In this document: piece after piece, positions 43,188 through 49,755 of the stretch
Numbering within the stretch: the stretch's first letter is position 1
Layout: each line of letters begins with the position of its first letter
Origin: Kineococcus terrestris
GTDB lineage: Bacteria > Actinomycetota > Actinomycetes > Actinomycetales > Kineococcaceae
Length of the DNA: 64,000 bases
Strand: one strand, 5' to 3'
Assembly (NCBI RefSeq): GCF_041020765.1
Contig: NZ_JBEUEJ010000022.1
Made by a program: the position numbers and the translations under genes
The notes under the pieces: model-generated
Databases searched by the model: none
Seen by the model: the letters and a program-made list of their open reading frames with translations, nothing else
What the model was told of the DNA's origin: nothing

Positions 43188-44510
43188 TCAGGCGGACTGG
43201 ACGCTCGCGGTCAGCTCGTCGACGAGCGCCTGCGCTGCGGCGGCGGGCTCCTGGCGGCGGAAGAGGACGTCGGTGCCGTAGCGGCGCACGATCTCCTCGA
43301 TGCCGGAGGCGCCGGCCGGCGCGGACGGCGGGGTCTCCTCCACGACACCGGCGACGTCGTCGATGTACTGCACGACCTGGGTGTCGGTCTCGTCCAGCTG
43401 GGGCGTGATGTGCTCGCGCACCGCGCTGTTGGCGGGGACGCCGCGCTCGGTGAGCATGAGGTCCGCCACGTCCGTGGAGTTCACCAGGTAGTCCAGGAAG
43501 GTCGCGCACGCCTCGGGGTGGCGGGTGCGCGCCGAGGCGGACCAGAACATCGACGGCTTGTAGTACAGGCCGGTGGAGCCGGCCGGGTCCTGGCGCGGCG
43601 GGCGCAGCAGCGTCAGCGGGTCGCCGCTCAGCTTCGCCAGCGCGGTGAGCTGGGTGTTCCAGAACGGGGCCATCGCGGTGCGGCCGAGGGCGATGCCGTT
43701 CTGGTCGAGGGAAGCGGTCGCCTCCTCCACGGCGAGGGTCACGGGGACGGCCGCGCCGGCGTCCAGGGCACCGAGCCAGTGCTCCCACCAGTCCACGAGC
43801 AGGTCGGTGGGCAGGACGACCTCGCCGTCCTGCGAGTACAGCGCCTCCCCGCGCTGGCGGGCCCACGACTGCAGGGTGATCTCGTCCATGCCGCCGGCGG
43901 AGATGCCGTGCACGTCGGGCACGCCCGCGCCGGAGACGGCCGCGCCGGCGGCCACGTAGTCGTCCCACGTCCAGGAGGAGTCGTCGGGCAGGGCCTGCCC
44001 GGTCTCCTCCAGCAGCCGCGGGTTGGTGATGATCGTGAGGGCGTTCAGGCCGGTCACGAGACCGAACAGGCCCTCGCCCGTGTCGCCGGTGTTCAGCGCC
44101 TCCGCGTCGATGCCCGAGGTGTCCAGGCCGTCCAGCGTGGACAGGTCCAGCAGGGCGCCGCGGTCGGCGTAGGAGCGCAGGTAGATGGCGTCCATCTGGA
44201 TGATGTCCGGCGCGTCGTTGGCCGCGACCGTCGTGGCGAGGCGGTCCCAGTACCCGGACCACTCGGCGAACTCGCCGGTGACGCGGATGTCCGGGTGCTC
44301 GGCGTTGAAGGCGTCGATGACCTCCTGCGTGTAGCCGTGCCGCGCGTCCGAGCCCCACCAGGTGAAGCGCAGCTCCGCCGGGCCGTCGCCGGAACCGCCC
44401 GACCCGCCCCCGCACGCCGCGAGGCCCGCGGTGGCGGCGGTCCCGGCGGCGAGGCCGCCGAAGGCGCGCCGGCTCACGGTGCGGCGCGCGGGGGAGGGGG
44501 TGCTGGGCAC
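43188..44510 (-). CDS. Sugar-binding lipoprotein, first of four tandem paralogs
   Basis: A 440-residue solute-binding protein, nearest the permease genes. Twin arginines (VSRRAFGG, about 13-20) precede lipobox Cys 33 (GLAAC). The mature domain begins LRFTWWGSDARHGYTQEVIDAFNAEHPDI, followed by AEWSGYWDRLATTVAANDAPDIIQMDAIYLRSYADRGALL. The central region (GGMDEITLQSWARQRGEALYSQDGEVVL) is similar to the second paralog. The C-terminus is RRQEPAAAAQALVDELTASVQSA. The start GTG 44510 gives a normal signal peptide. Ligand unknown; CUT1 proteins of this size usually bind oligosaccharides. Confidence 0.92.
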   Translation of the reverse strand: MPSTPSPARRTVSRRAFGGLAAGTAATAGLAACGGGSGGSGDGPAELRFTWWGSDARHGYTQEVIDAFNAEHPDIRVTGEFAEWSGYWDRLATTVAANDAPDIIQMDAIYLRSYADRGALLDLSTLDGLDTSGIDAEALNTGDTGEGLFGLVTGLNALTIITNPRLLEETGQALPDDSSWTWDDYVAAGAAVSGAGVPDVHGISAGGMDEITLQSWARQRGEALYSQDGEVVLPTDLLVDWWEHWLGALDAGAAVPVTLAVEEATASLDQNGIALGRTAMAPFWNTQLTALAKLSGDPLTLLRPPRQDPAGSTGLYYKPSMFWSASARTRHPEACATFLDYLVNSTDVADLMLTERGVPANSAVREHITPQLDETDTQVVQYIDDVAGVVEETPPSAPAGASGIEEIVRRYGTDVLFRRQEPAAAAQALVDELTASVQSA

Positions 44511-44545
44511 GGTGACCGTCTTCCCGCCGGGAGGGCCCGGCTGTC

Positions 44546-44561
44546 TCGGGTGGTGCGGGTG
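44546..44561. repeat. Intergenic 16-mer, copy 1
   Basis: TCGGGTGGTGCGGGTG, identical to 43150-43165. It lies 36-51 bases upstream of the first binding-protein start (minus strand). This suggests the leader was copied together with the gene. Confidence 0.8.
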
Positions 44562-44584
44562 CTGCGGACGGGTGGCGCGGAGGG

Positions 44585-45523
44585 CTACTTCCCGCCGGTG
44601 GTGGCGATGCCCTTGATGAGGAACCGCTGGCCGAAGAGGAAGGCCAGGAAGATCGGCACCAGGGACACCACGCTCATCGCGAACAGCGAGCCCCAGGAGC
44701 TCTCGGCCGTGGCGTCGATGAAGGAGCGCAGCGCGACCGGCACCGTGTACATGTTCGGGTCGGTCAGGAAGATCAGCTGGCTGAAGAAGTCGTTCCACGT
44801 CCAGATGAACGTGAAGATCGCGGTCGTCGCCAGGGCCGGGACCATGAGCGGCAGGATGATCCGGAAGAAGATCCGGAAGTGCCCGCAGCCGTCGATGCGC
44901 GCGGCCTCGTCCAGCTCGCGCGGGATGCCGCGGATGAACTGGACCATGAGGAAGACGAAGAACGCGTCCGTGGCGAGCACCTTCGGCACGATCAGCGGCA
45001 GGAAGGTGTTCAGCCAGTCCAGCTGGGAGAACAGGATGTACTGCGGGACGATCACGACGTGGATCGGCAGCATGATCGTCATCAGCATGATGGCGAACAG
45101 CGTCCGCTTGGCCAGGAACTCCATGCGGGCGAAGGCGTAGGCCGCCAGCGAGCAGGACACCAGGTTGCCGATGATCGAGCCGAGGACGACCGCGGCGGAG
45201 TTGAGCATGTAGTGCCCGAACGGCGAGGACAGCGCCGACCAGCCGTTGCTGTAGTTCTGCGGCTGCGGGTCGGCCACCCACAGGCCGGGAGCCGTGAAGA
45301 TCTGGTCCTGGCTGCGCAGCGAGCCGGCGATCATCCACAGGACCGGGTAGAGCATGAGCAGCGCGGCCGCGATGAGCAGCGCGTGCTTGAGGACGGAGCG
45401 GCCGCGGCCGGGCCAGCGGCCGTCCGGCCTGCTCTCGGGGGCGGTGGGCCGGGCGGAGCTCGCACCGCCGGACGTCGTGGTGACGCGGGCGGCGCCGGAC
45501 TGGGTTCCGGTCTCAGTCGTCAT
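44585..45523 (-). CDS. CUT1 sugar ABC transporter permease (MalG type)
   Basis: A 312-residue inner-membrane permease. After a polar N-terminus of about 45 residues come six transmembrane helices. They begin KHALLIAAALLMLYPVLWMIAGSL, with a periplasmic loop PGLWVADPQPQNYSNGW. The ATPase-coupling EAA loop reads ELDEAARIDGCGHFRIFFRIILPLMVPAL (about 200-228). The ATG start (45521-45523) lies inside the 3' end of the upstream permease gene, an 11-base overlap. It would pair with the MalF-type permease and the MsiK-like ATPase. Confidence 0.94.
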   Translation of the reverse strand: MTTETGTQSGAARVTTTSGGASSARPTAPESRPDGRWPGRGRSVLKHALLIAAALLMLYPVLWMIAGSLRSQDQIFTAPGLWVADPQPQNYSNGWSALSSPFGHYMLNSAAVVLGSIIGNLVSCSLAAYAFARMEFLAKRTLFAIMLMTIMLPIHVVIVPQYILFSQLDWLNTFLPLIVPKVLATDAFFVFLMVQFIRGIPRELDEAARIDGCGHFRIFFRIILPLMVPALATTAIFTFIWTWNDFFSQLIFLTDPNMYTVPVALRSFIDATAESSWGSLFAMSVVSLVPIFLAFLFGQRFLIKGIATTGGK

Positions 45524-46433
45524 AGAACACCCACCACTTGGACGCGTAGAAGTTGATGGCGGTGAAGACGCCGATGATGAGCACCAGCAGCCAGGCCATC
45601 GCGGACGCGTAGCCCATGTCGAAGTTGGAGAACCCGCGCTGGTACAGGTACAGCGTGTAGAAGAGCGTGGAGTCGCTGGGCCCGCCGGTGCCGCCGGAGA
45701 CGACGAAGGCCTGGGTGAACGACTGGAACGCGTGGATCAGCTGCAGGACCAGGTTGAAGAAGATGATCGGGGTCAGCAGCGGCATCGTGATCGAGGCGAA
45801 CTGCCGCCACCTGCTGGCGCCCTCGGTGGAGGCCGCCTCGTAGTACATGCGCGGGATCTGGCGCAGGCCGGCCAGGAAGATGACCATCGGCGCGCCGAAG
45901 GTCCAGACGTTGAGGATGATGATCGTCGACAGGGCGGTCGACGGGTCGGAGATCCACCCGCGACCCTCCAGCCCGACCAGCGCGAGCACCTGGTTCACCA
46001 GGCCCTGCGTGCCGAACATCTGCCGCCACAGCACCGCGATGGCCACCGAGGAGCCGAGCAGCGAGGGCAGGTAGAACACCGAGCGGTAGAAGGCCAGGCC
46101 CCGCATGCCGCGGTCCAGCAGCACCGCCAGCGCCAGCGCGAGCGCCAGCTGCAGCGGCACGGAGATGAACACGTACAGGAACGTGACCGTCAGCGACTGG
46201 TGCAGCCGCGGGTCGTCGATCATGCGCGTGAAGTTGTCGAACCCGATCCACTCCGGCGCCTGGATCAGGTTGTAGTCGGTGAAGGCCAGGTACAGCGAGG
46301 CGAGCAGCGGCCCGATCGTGATGACGAACAGGCCGACGAACCAGGGTGCCAGGAACAGGTAGGCGGTCTTCGTCTCGCGGTTCTCGGCCTTCGCCTGGCC
46401 CTTGAGCTGGCGCAGTTCGCCGAGCGCGCTCAC
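45513..46433 (-). CDS. CUT1 sugar ABC transporter permease (MalF type)
   Basis: A 306-residue permease, first long gene of the sugar operon. Helices include AYLFLAPWFVGLFVITIGPLLASLYLAF, SLTVTFLYVFISVPLQLALALALAVLL and the EAA loop YYEAASTEGASRWRQFASITMPLLTPIIFF. The protein ends INFYASKWWVFYDD. The start GTG 46433 overlaps the stop of a 23-residue leader reading frame (46430-46501). The frame stays open upstream to an ATG at 46589, but that lies beyond the operator and promoter, so GTG 46433 is preferred. Confidence 0.93.
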   Translation of the reverse strand: MSALGELRQLKGQAKAENRETKTAYLFLAPWFVGLFVITIGPLLASLYLAFTDYNLIQAPEWIGFDNFTRMIDDPRLHQSLTVTFLYVFISVPLQLALALALAVLLDRGMRGLAFYRSVFYLPSLLGSSVAIAVLWRQMFGTQGLVNQVLALVGLEGRGWISDPSTALSTIIILNVWTFGAPMVIFLAGLRQIPRMYYEAASTEGASRWRQFASITMPLLTPIIFFNLVLQLIHAFQSFTQAFVVSGGTGGPSDSTLFYTLYLYQRGFSNFDMGYASAMAWLLVLIIGVFTAINFYASKWWVFYDD

Positions 46434-46501
46434 GGCGTCCCAGCCGTCCTGCGCGTCGTGGCGACGATCGCTGGAACGATCGTCGGGACGAGGTCGTCCA
46501 T
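46430..46501 (-). CDS. Possible 23-residue leader peptide coupled to the permease gene
   Basis: ATG 46499-46501 follows an AGGAGG only 5 bases upstream on the minus strand. It opens a 24-codon frame starting MDDLVPTIVPAIVATTRR and ending at a TGA that overlaps the permease GTG start. The ribosome site belongs to this small frame; the permease GTG has none of its own. It is either a translated leader that delivers ribosomes by coupling, or evidence of a small start-region error. No regulatory peptide motif is recognised. Confidence 0.5.
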   Translation of the reverse strand: MDDLVPTIVPAIVATTRRTAGTP

Positions 46502-46530
46502 GGCCCCTCCTGGGTCGTCGTCGACCGGTA

Positions 46531-46546
46531 CGGATAGCGCTTACCG
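46531..46546. promoter_or_regulatory. LacI-type operator of the sugar ABC operon
   Basis: CGGATAGCGCTTACCG, an imperfect palindrome centred on AGCGCT. Its exact reverse complement is at 48473-48488. On the minus strand it begins 5 bases after a predicted -10 (TATCGT, 46552-46557), overlapping the expected transcription start, a classical repressor position. Confidence 0.75.
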
Positions 46547-46551
46547 GCGGG

Positions 46552-46557
46552 ACGATA
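46552..46557 (-). promoter_or_regulatory. Predicted -10 (TATCGT) of the sugar ABC operon
   Basis: TATCGT on the minus strand, with a TTCCAC candidate -35 seventeen bases upstream and the LacI-type operator directly downstream. Confidence 0.5.
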
Positions 46558-46708
46558 GCAAGCAGTCCAGCTTCGTGGAAGTAGTCCACGGGACTGGACG
46601 CCCGGACGGCGGGGTGGACGGGGGAGGGTCCTGCGGCCGCGCGGTCCGGGCTCGCTCAGGAGGCGTCCAGGCGAGGTCCAGGTGCGGGCGGCGCCGCCCG
46701 CGACCGGC

Positions 46709-46939
46709 TCAGGAGCGCGCGGCGCCCACGTCGTGCAGGGCGCGGCGCTTGACCGCCTCCCCGAACAGGCACAGCCCCGCGTTGAGCAGCACCAGCCCCG
46801 CGGTGCCCTCGGCGGCCCAGCGGGCCGTCCCGGCGCCGCTCGCGCGGCGCGCCGAGGCGTCGCAGGCGGTGCTCAGGCCCGCGCCGACGAGCAGGAGACC
46901 GGCGGGGGCGTAGGCGCGCCAGGCGCTGTAGTGGTCCAC
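46709..46939 (-). CDS. Small hypothetical membrane protein (76 aa)
   Basis: Encodes a basic/aromatic start (DHYSAWRAY), a hydrophobic segment (APAGLLLVGAGLSTAC, about 10-26) and a second one (AAEGTAGLVLLNAGLCLFGEAV, about 42-63). A short polar C-terminus follows. This is a plausible two-helix hairpin. The start is GTG 46939. No family is recognised. Confidence 0.6.
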   Translation of the reverse strand: MDHYSAWRAYAPAGLLLVGAGLSTACDASARRASGAGTARWAAEGTAGLVLLNAGLCLFGEAVKRRALHDVGAARS

Positions 46940-47003
46940 GCGCCCACTGTGACGGCTCGGGGCCCGGCGGGTCCACGACCCTCGCCCGCCGCCGAGCGGA
47001 GGA

Positions 47004-47318
47004 TCAGCGGAGGCCGGTGCCCTGCTCGGGGTGCCGGGCGAGGTGGTCGCGCACGAAGGAGCAGGCCGGCACGGCCCGCAGCCCGCGGCGGCGCACCTCC
47101 GCCAGGGCCTCCTCGACGACGCGGGTGGCCAGGCCCCGCCCGGCGTGCCCCGGGGCGGTCTCGGTGTGCACGAAGGCCCACGCCCCGTCGCGCGGCACGT
47201 AGTCGGCCACCGCGACGAGCTCGCCGTCCAGGCGGCCCTCCCAGCGGTGGGCGGCCTCGTCGTGGGCGACGTCCAGCCGCCCGGCGGGGCCGGCGGGGTC
47301 GGTGCCCTGCGCGTTCAC
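47004..47318 (-). CDS. GNAT-like N-acetyltransferase (short YjdJ-type)
   Basis: A 104-residue protein of the short GNAT subgroup that has only the core acetyl-CoA-binding fold. The sequence runs HRWEGRLDGELVAVADYV, AWAFVHTETAPGHAGRGLATRVVEEALAEVRRRGL and VPACSFVRDHLARHPE. The loop APGHAGRGLA is the pyrophosphate-binding R/Q-x-x-G-x-G/A motif, and the Cys-Ser-F-V end matches family members. The substrate is unknown. The start GTG 47318 has GAGGAG about 6 bases upstream. Confidence 0.85.
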   Translation of the reverse strand: MNAQGTDPAGPAGRLDVAHDEAAHRWEGRLDGELVAVADYVPRDGAWAFVHTETAPGHAGRGLATRVVEEALAEVRRRGLRAVPACSFVRDHLARHPEQGTGLR

Positions 47319-47508
47319 GCTCGCTCCTCGGGGTGCGGTGCCGGCGCCCTGCGCGTCCGGCCGTCCCGTCCAACACGGCCGGTACCGCGCTCCTTCCGCG
47401 GCGGCGCCCGGGTCCCGTCGGCCCACCGGGGGTTCCGCCGGCTCCGGCGGGGTAGGCAGGGGGCGCAGCTGCGAGGACCGCCCTCGCCGCCCGACCCCGG
47501 GAGCTCCC

Positions 47509-48308
47509 GTGAGCCCACAGGTCCACCCCCCGCCGCGCCGCCGGAGGAGCCCGAGCCGGAGATCGAGGAGGCGTTCGACCGCCTCGTCGAGGAGGGGCGC
47601 GACCGTCTGCGGCGCCCCTTCCTGCCCCTGCTCAGCACCGGTCTGCTGGGCGGCATCGACATCGGCACCGGCGTCCTGGCGTACCTGCTCGTCCTGCACG
47701 AGACCGACGACCACCTGCTGGCCGGTCTCGCGTTCTCGATCGGCTTCGTGGCGCTGCTGCTGGCGCGCAGCGAGCTGTTCACCGAGAACTTCCTCGTCCC
47801 CGTCACGGCCGTCGTGGCCCGTCAGGGGACCGTCGTGGCGCTGCTGCGGCTGTGGGGGCTGACGCTGGTCGCCAACCTGGCCGGCGGCTGGGTCGTCGCC
47901 TGGCTGGTGGTGGCCGGGCTGCCGCAGCTGCGCCCGACGGCGGTCGAGGCCGGCGGGCACTACGCGACGATGCCGATCGGCTGGCGGTCCTTCGCCCTGG
48001 CGGTGCTCGCCGGGCTGGTCATCACCCTCATGACCCGGATGCAGCACGGCACCGAGAGCGTCGGGGTGCGCGTCGTCCCGGCCGTGCTCTTCGGCGCCCT
48101 GCTCGCCGGGGGGCAGCTCTTCCACTCCGTGCTGGACTCGCTGCTGGTGTTCGCCGCGATCCACGCCGGCGCGGACTCCGGCTACCTGGACTGGCTGCCG
48201 CGGCTGGGGTGGTCCGCCCTGGGCAACCTGACCGGCGGTCTGGTGCTCGTCACGGCGGTGCGGCTGCTGCGGGTCCCCCACCGTGTCGCGGAGGCGCAGC
48301 AGGGGTGA
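47509..48308 (+). CDS. Formate/nitrite (FNT) channel family protein, apparent frameshift near start
   Basis: The main frame encodes an FNT-family channel: GLLGGIDIGTGVLAYLLVLHE, GFVALLLARSELFTENFLVPVTAVVA, LWGLTLVANLAGGWVVAWLVV and AIHAGADSGYLDWLPRLGWSALGNLTGGLVLV. That frame has no usable ATG, GTG or TTG upstream. The only well-placed start, GTG 47509 with GGGAG five bases before it, is in the neighbouring frame. A single extra C in the C6 run at 47524-47529 would join them as VSPQVHPP.AAPPEEPEPEIEEAF. It is either an assembly error or a real frameshift. The 3' end is 10 bases from a convergent tRNA. Confidence 0.75.
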
Positions 48309-48317
48309 GGCGGCGGC

Positions 48318-48394
48318 TGGAGCCCCCTGTCGGACTCGAACCGACGACCTACCGCTTACAAGGCGGTTGCTCTGGCCAGCTGAGCTAAGGAGGC
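48318..48394 (-). tRNA. tRNA-Thr(TGT)
   Basis: Read on the minus strand, GCCTCCT pairs with AGGGGGC (one T-G pair) as the acceptor stem. The D arm is GCTC...GAGC. The anticodon stem-loop is ACCGC-CTTGTAA-GCGGT, giving anticodon TGT (+ strand 48358-48360). The T arm is GTCGG-TTCGAGT-CCGAC. The discriminator is T, and CCA is encoded (48318-48320). It reads ACA threonine codons. It lies between the FNT gene and the operator at 48473. Confidence 0.96.
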
Positions 48395-48462
48395 GTTCTG
48401 GTGCCCGCCGAGTCTGCCACAGCGGTTCCGGCGCGCCCTTCCGCGCGCGGGGCCCGAGCTGT

Positions 48463-48468
48463 TACGTT
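48463..48468 (+). promoter_or_regulatory. Predicted -10 (TACGTT) of the Gfo/Idh pair
   Basis: TACGTT lies 4 bases before the operator at 48473, giving the same promoter-operator layout as the sugar ABC operon. No strong -35 is visible. Confidence 0.45.
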
Positions 48469-48472
48469 GGAT

Positions 48473-48488
48473 CGGTAAGCGCTATCCG
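48473..48488. promoter_or_regulatory. LacI-type operator of the Gfo/Idh pair
   Basis: CGGTAAGCGCTATCCG is the exact reverse complement of 46531-46546. It lies 80 bases upstream of the first oxidoreductase GTG and just downstream of a predicted -10, so one repressor should control both units. Confidence 0.75.
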
Positions 48489-48567
48489 CAGCCGGGCCCG
48501 ACGACGAGCGTCCCGCCCGCGCCGGCCGAGCGCCGCAGCGGCACCGCGCAGCCACCCGAGGAGCCAC

Positions 48568-49755
48568 GTGATCGACGTCGCCGTCATCGGCACCGGCAAC
48601 ATCAGCCCGTCCCACCTGCAGGCCTACCAGCGCTTCGGCGAGCGCTGCCGCGTCGTCGCCCTCGTCGACGTCGTGCCCGAGCGCGCGCAGGCCGTGCGTC
48701 GCGAGCACGGCCTCGACGACGCCCGCGTGTACGCCTCGCACACCGACCTGCTCGCCGCCCGCGGCGACGGCCTGGGCGTGGACCTCGCCAGCGTCTGCAC
48801 GCCGCCGTCCACGCACGAGCGCATCAGCGTCGACCTGCTGGAGGCGGGCGTGAACGTGCTGTGCGAGAAGCCGATGGCTCCCTCGCTGGCCGCCTGCGAC
48901 GCGGTCCTGCGCGCGCAGGAGCGCAGCGGCGCCCTGTTCTCCTCCGTGGCGCAGAACCGGTTCCGCGACGACGTCGTGCGCCTGAAGACCCTGCTCGACT
49001 CGGGCCTGGCCGGCCCGGTCACCCACGCCCGGGTGGACTCGGCGTGGTGGCGGGGACTGGGCTACTACGACCTGTGGTGGCGCGGCACGTGGGAGCAGGA
49101 GGGCGGCGGCTGCACCCTCAACCACGCCGTGCACCACGTCGACCTGCTGCTGTGGCTGCTGGGCTCGCCGCGCGCGGTGACCTCCGTGCTCGCCAACACC
49201 GCCCACGAGAACTCCGAGGTGGAGGACCTGTCGGTGACCGTGCTGGCCTACGAGCGGGCCCTGGCCACGCTGACCGCCTCCGTCGTCCACCACGGCGAGC
49301 CGCAGGGCATCGTCGTGCAGGGCCGCGAGGCGTCCGTGTCCCTGTCCGGCGAGGTGGTCGCCGACACCGCGCAGTCCAACGGGTTCCCCGTCCCCGGCGG
49401 GAACCCGGAGCTCGTCGAGCGGCTGCGCGAGCTGGCCGCCGCCCACCGCCCCCTCGCGCACACCGGTCACACCGGTCAGGTCGACGACGTGCTGACCGCG
49501 CTGGAGACCGGCCGGGCGCCCGCGGTCGACGGCCGCGACGGCCGGCGCACCATCGAGCTCATCACCGCCGTGTACCGGGCGGGGATCGAGGGCCGCACCG
49601 TCGAGCTGCCGCTGGCCGCCGACGACCCGTGGTCCGCCGCCGGCACCCTGCCCGCGCGCGCCCCGCGCTTCTACGCCAAGAGCGCCTCCGTGGACGACCT
49701 GGGCGGGTCGATCACCGTGCCCGGCGACCCCGCGGAGCGGGCGGTGGCCCGGTGA
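48568..49755 (+). CDS. Gfo/Idh/MocA oxidoreductase A of the co-regulated pair
   Basis: A 395-residue NAD(P)-dependent dehydrogenase. The Rossmann site is VAVIGTGNISPSHLQAY, then VDVVPERAQ, SVCTPPSTHERISVDLL and EKPMAPSLAACD with the catalytic Lys. WEQEGGGCTLNHAVHHVDLLLWLLG provides the D-x3-H-like catalytic region. A C-terminal extension of about 40 residues is unusual. The start GTG 48568 has CGAGGAG at 48557-48563. It overlaps the next oxidoreductase by GTGA. The operator at 48473 is shared with the sugar ABC operon, so it probably acts on the imported sugar. Confidence 0.9.
   Translation: MIDVAVIGTGNISPSHLQAYQRFGERCRVVALVDVVPERAQAVRREHGLDDARVYASHTDLLAARGDGLGVDLASVCTPPSTHERISVDLLEAGVNVLCEKPMAPSLAACDAVLRAQERSGALFSSVAQNRFRDDVVRLKTLLDSGLAGPVTHARVDSAWWRGLGYYDLWWRGTWEQEGGGCTLNHAVHHVDLLLWLLGSPRAVTSVLANTAHENSEVEDLSVTVLAYERALATLTASVVHHGEPQGIVVQGREASVSLSGEVVADTAQSNGFPVPGGNPELVERLRELAAAHRPLAHTGHTGQVDDVLTALETGRAPAVDGRDGRRTIELITAVYRAGIEGRTVELPLAADDPWSAAGTLPARAPRFYAKSASVDDLGGSITVPGDPAERAVAR

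Noticed and set aside
46499..46501. ATG with a perfect ribosome site as the start of the MalF-type permease
   Set aside because: It is in a different frame from the permease and meets a stop after 23 residues, so it was recorded as a leader frame instead.
48318..48394. The tRNA-Thr gene as an integration site for a mobile island carrying the sugar genes
   Set aside because: No integrase, no direct repeat of the tRNA 3' end and no compositional change were seen.
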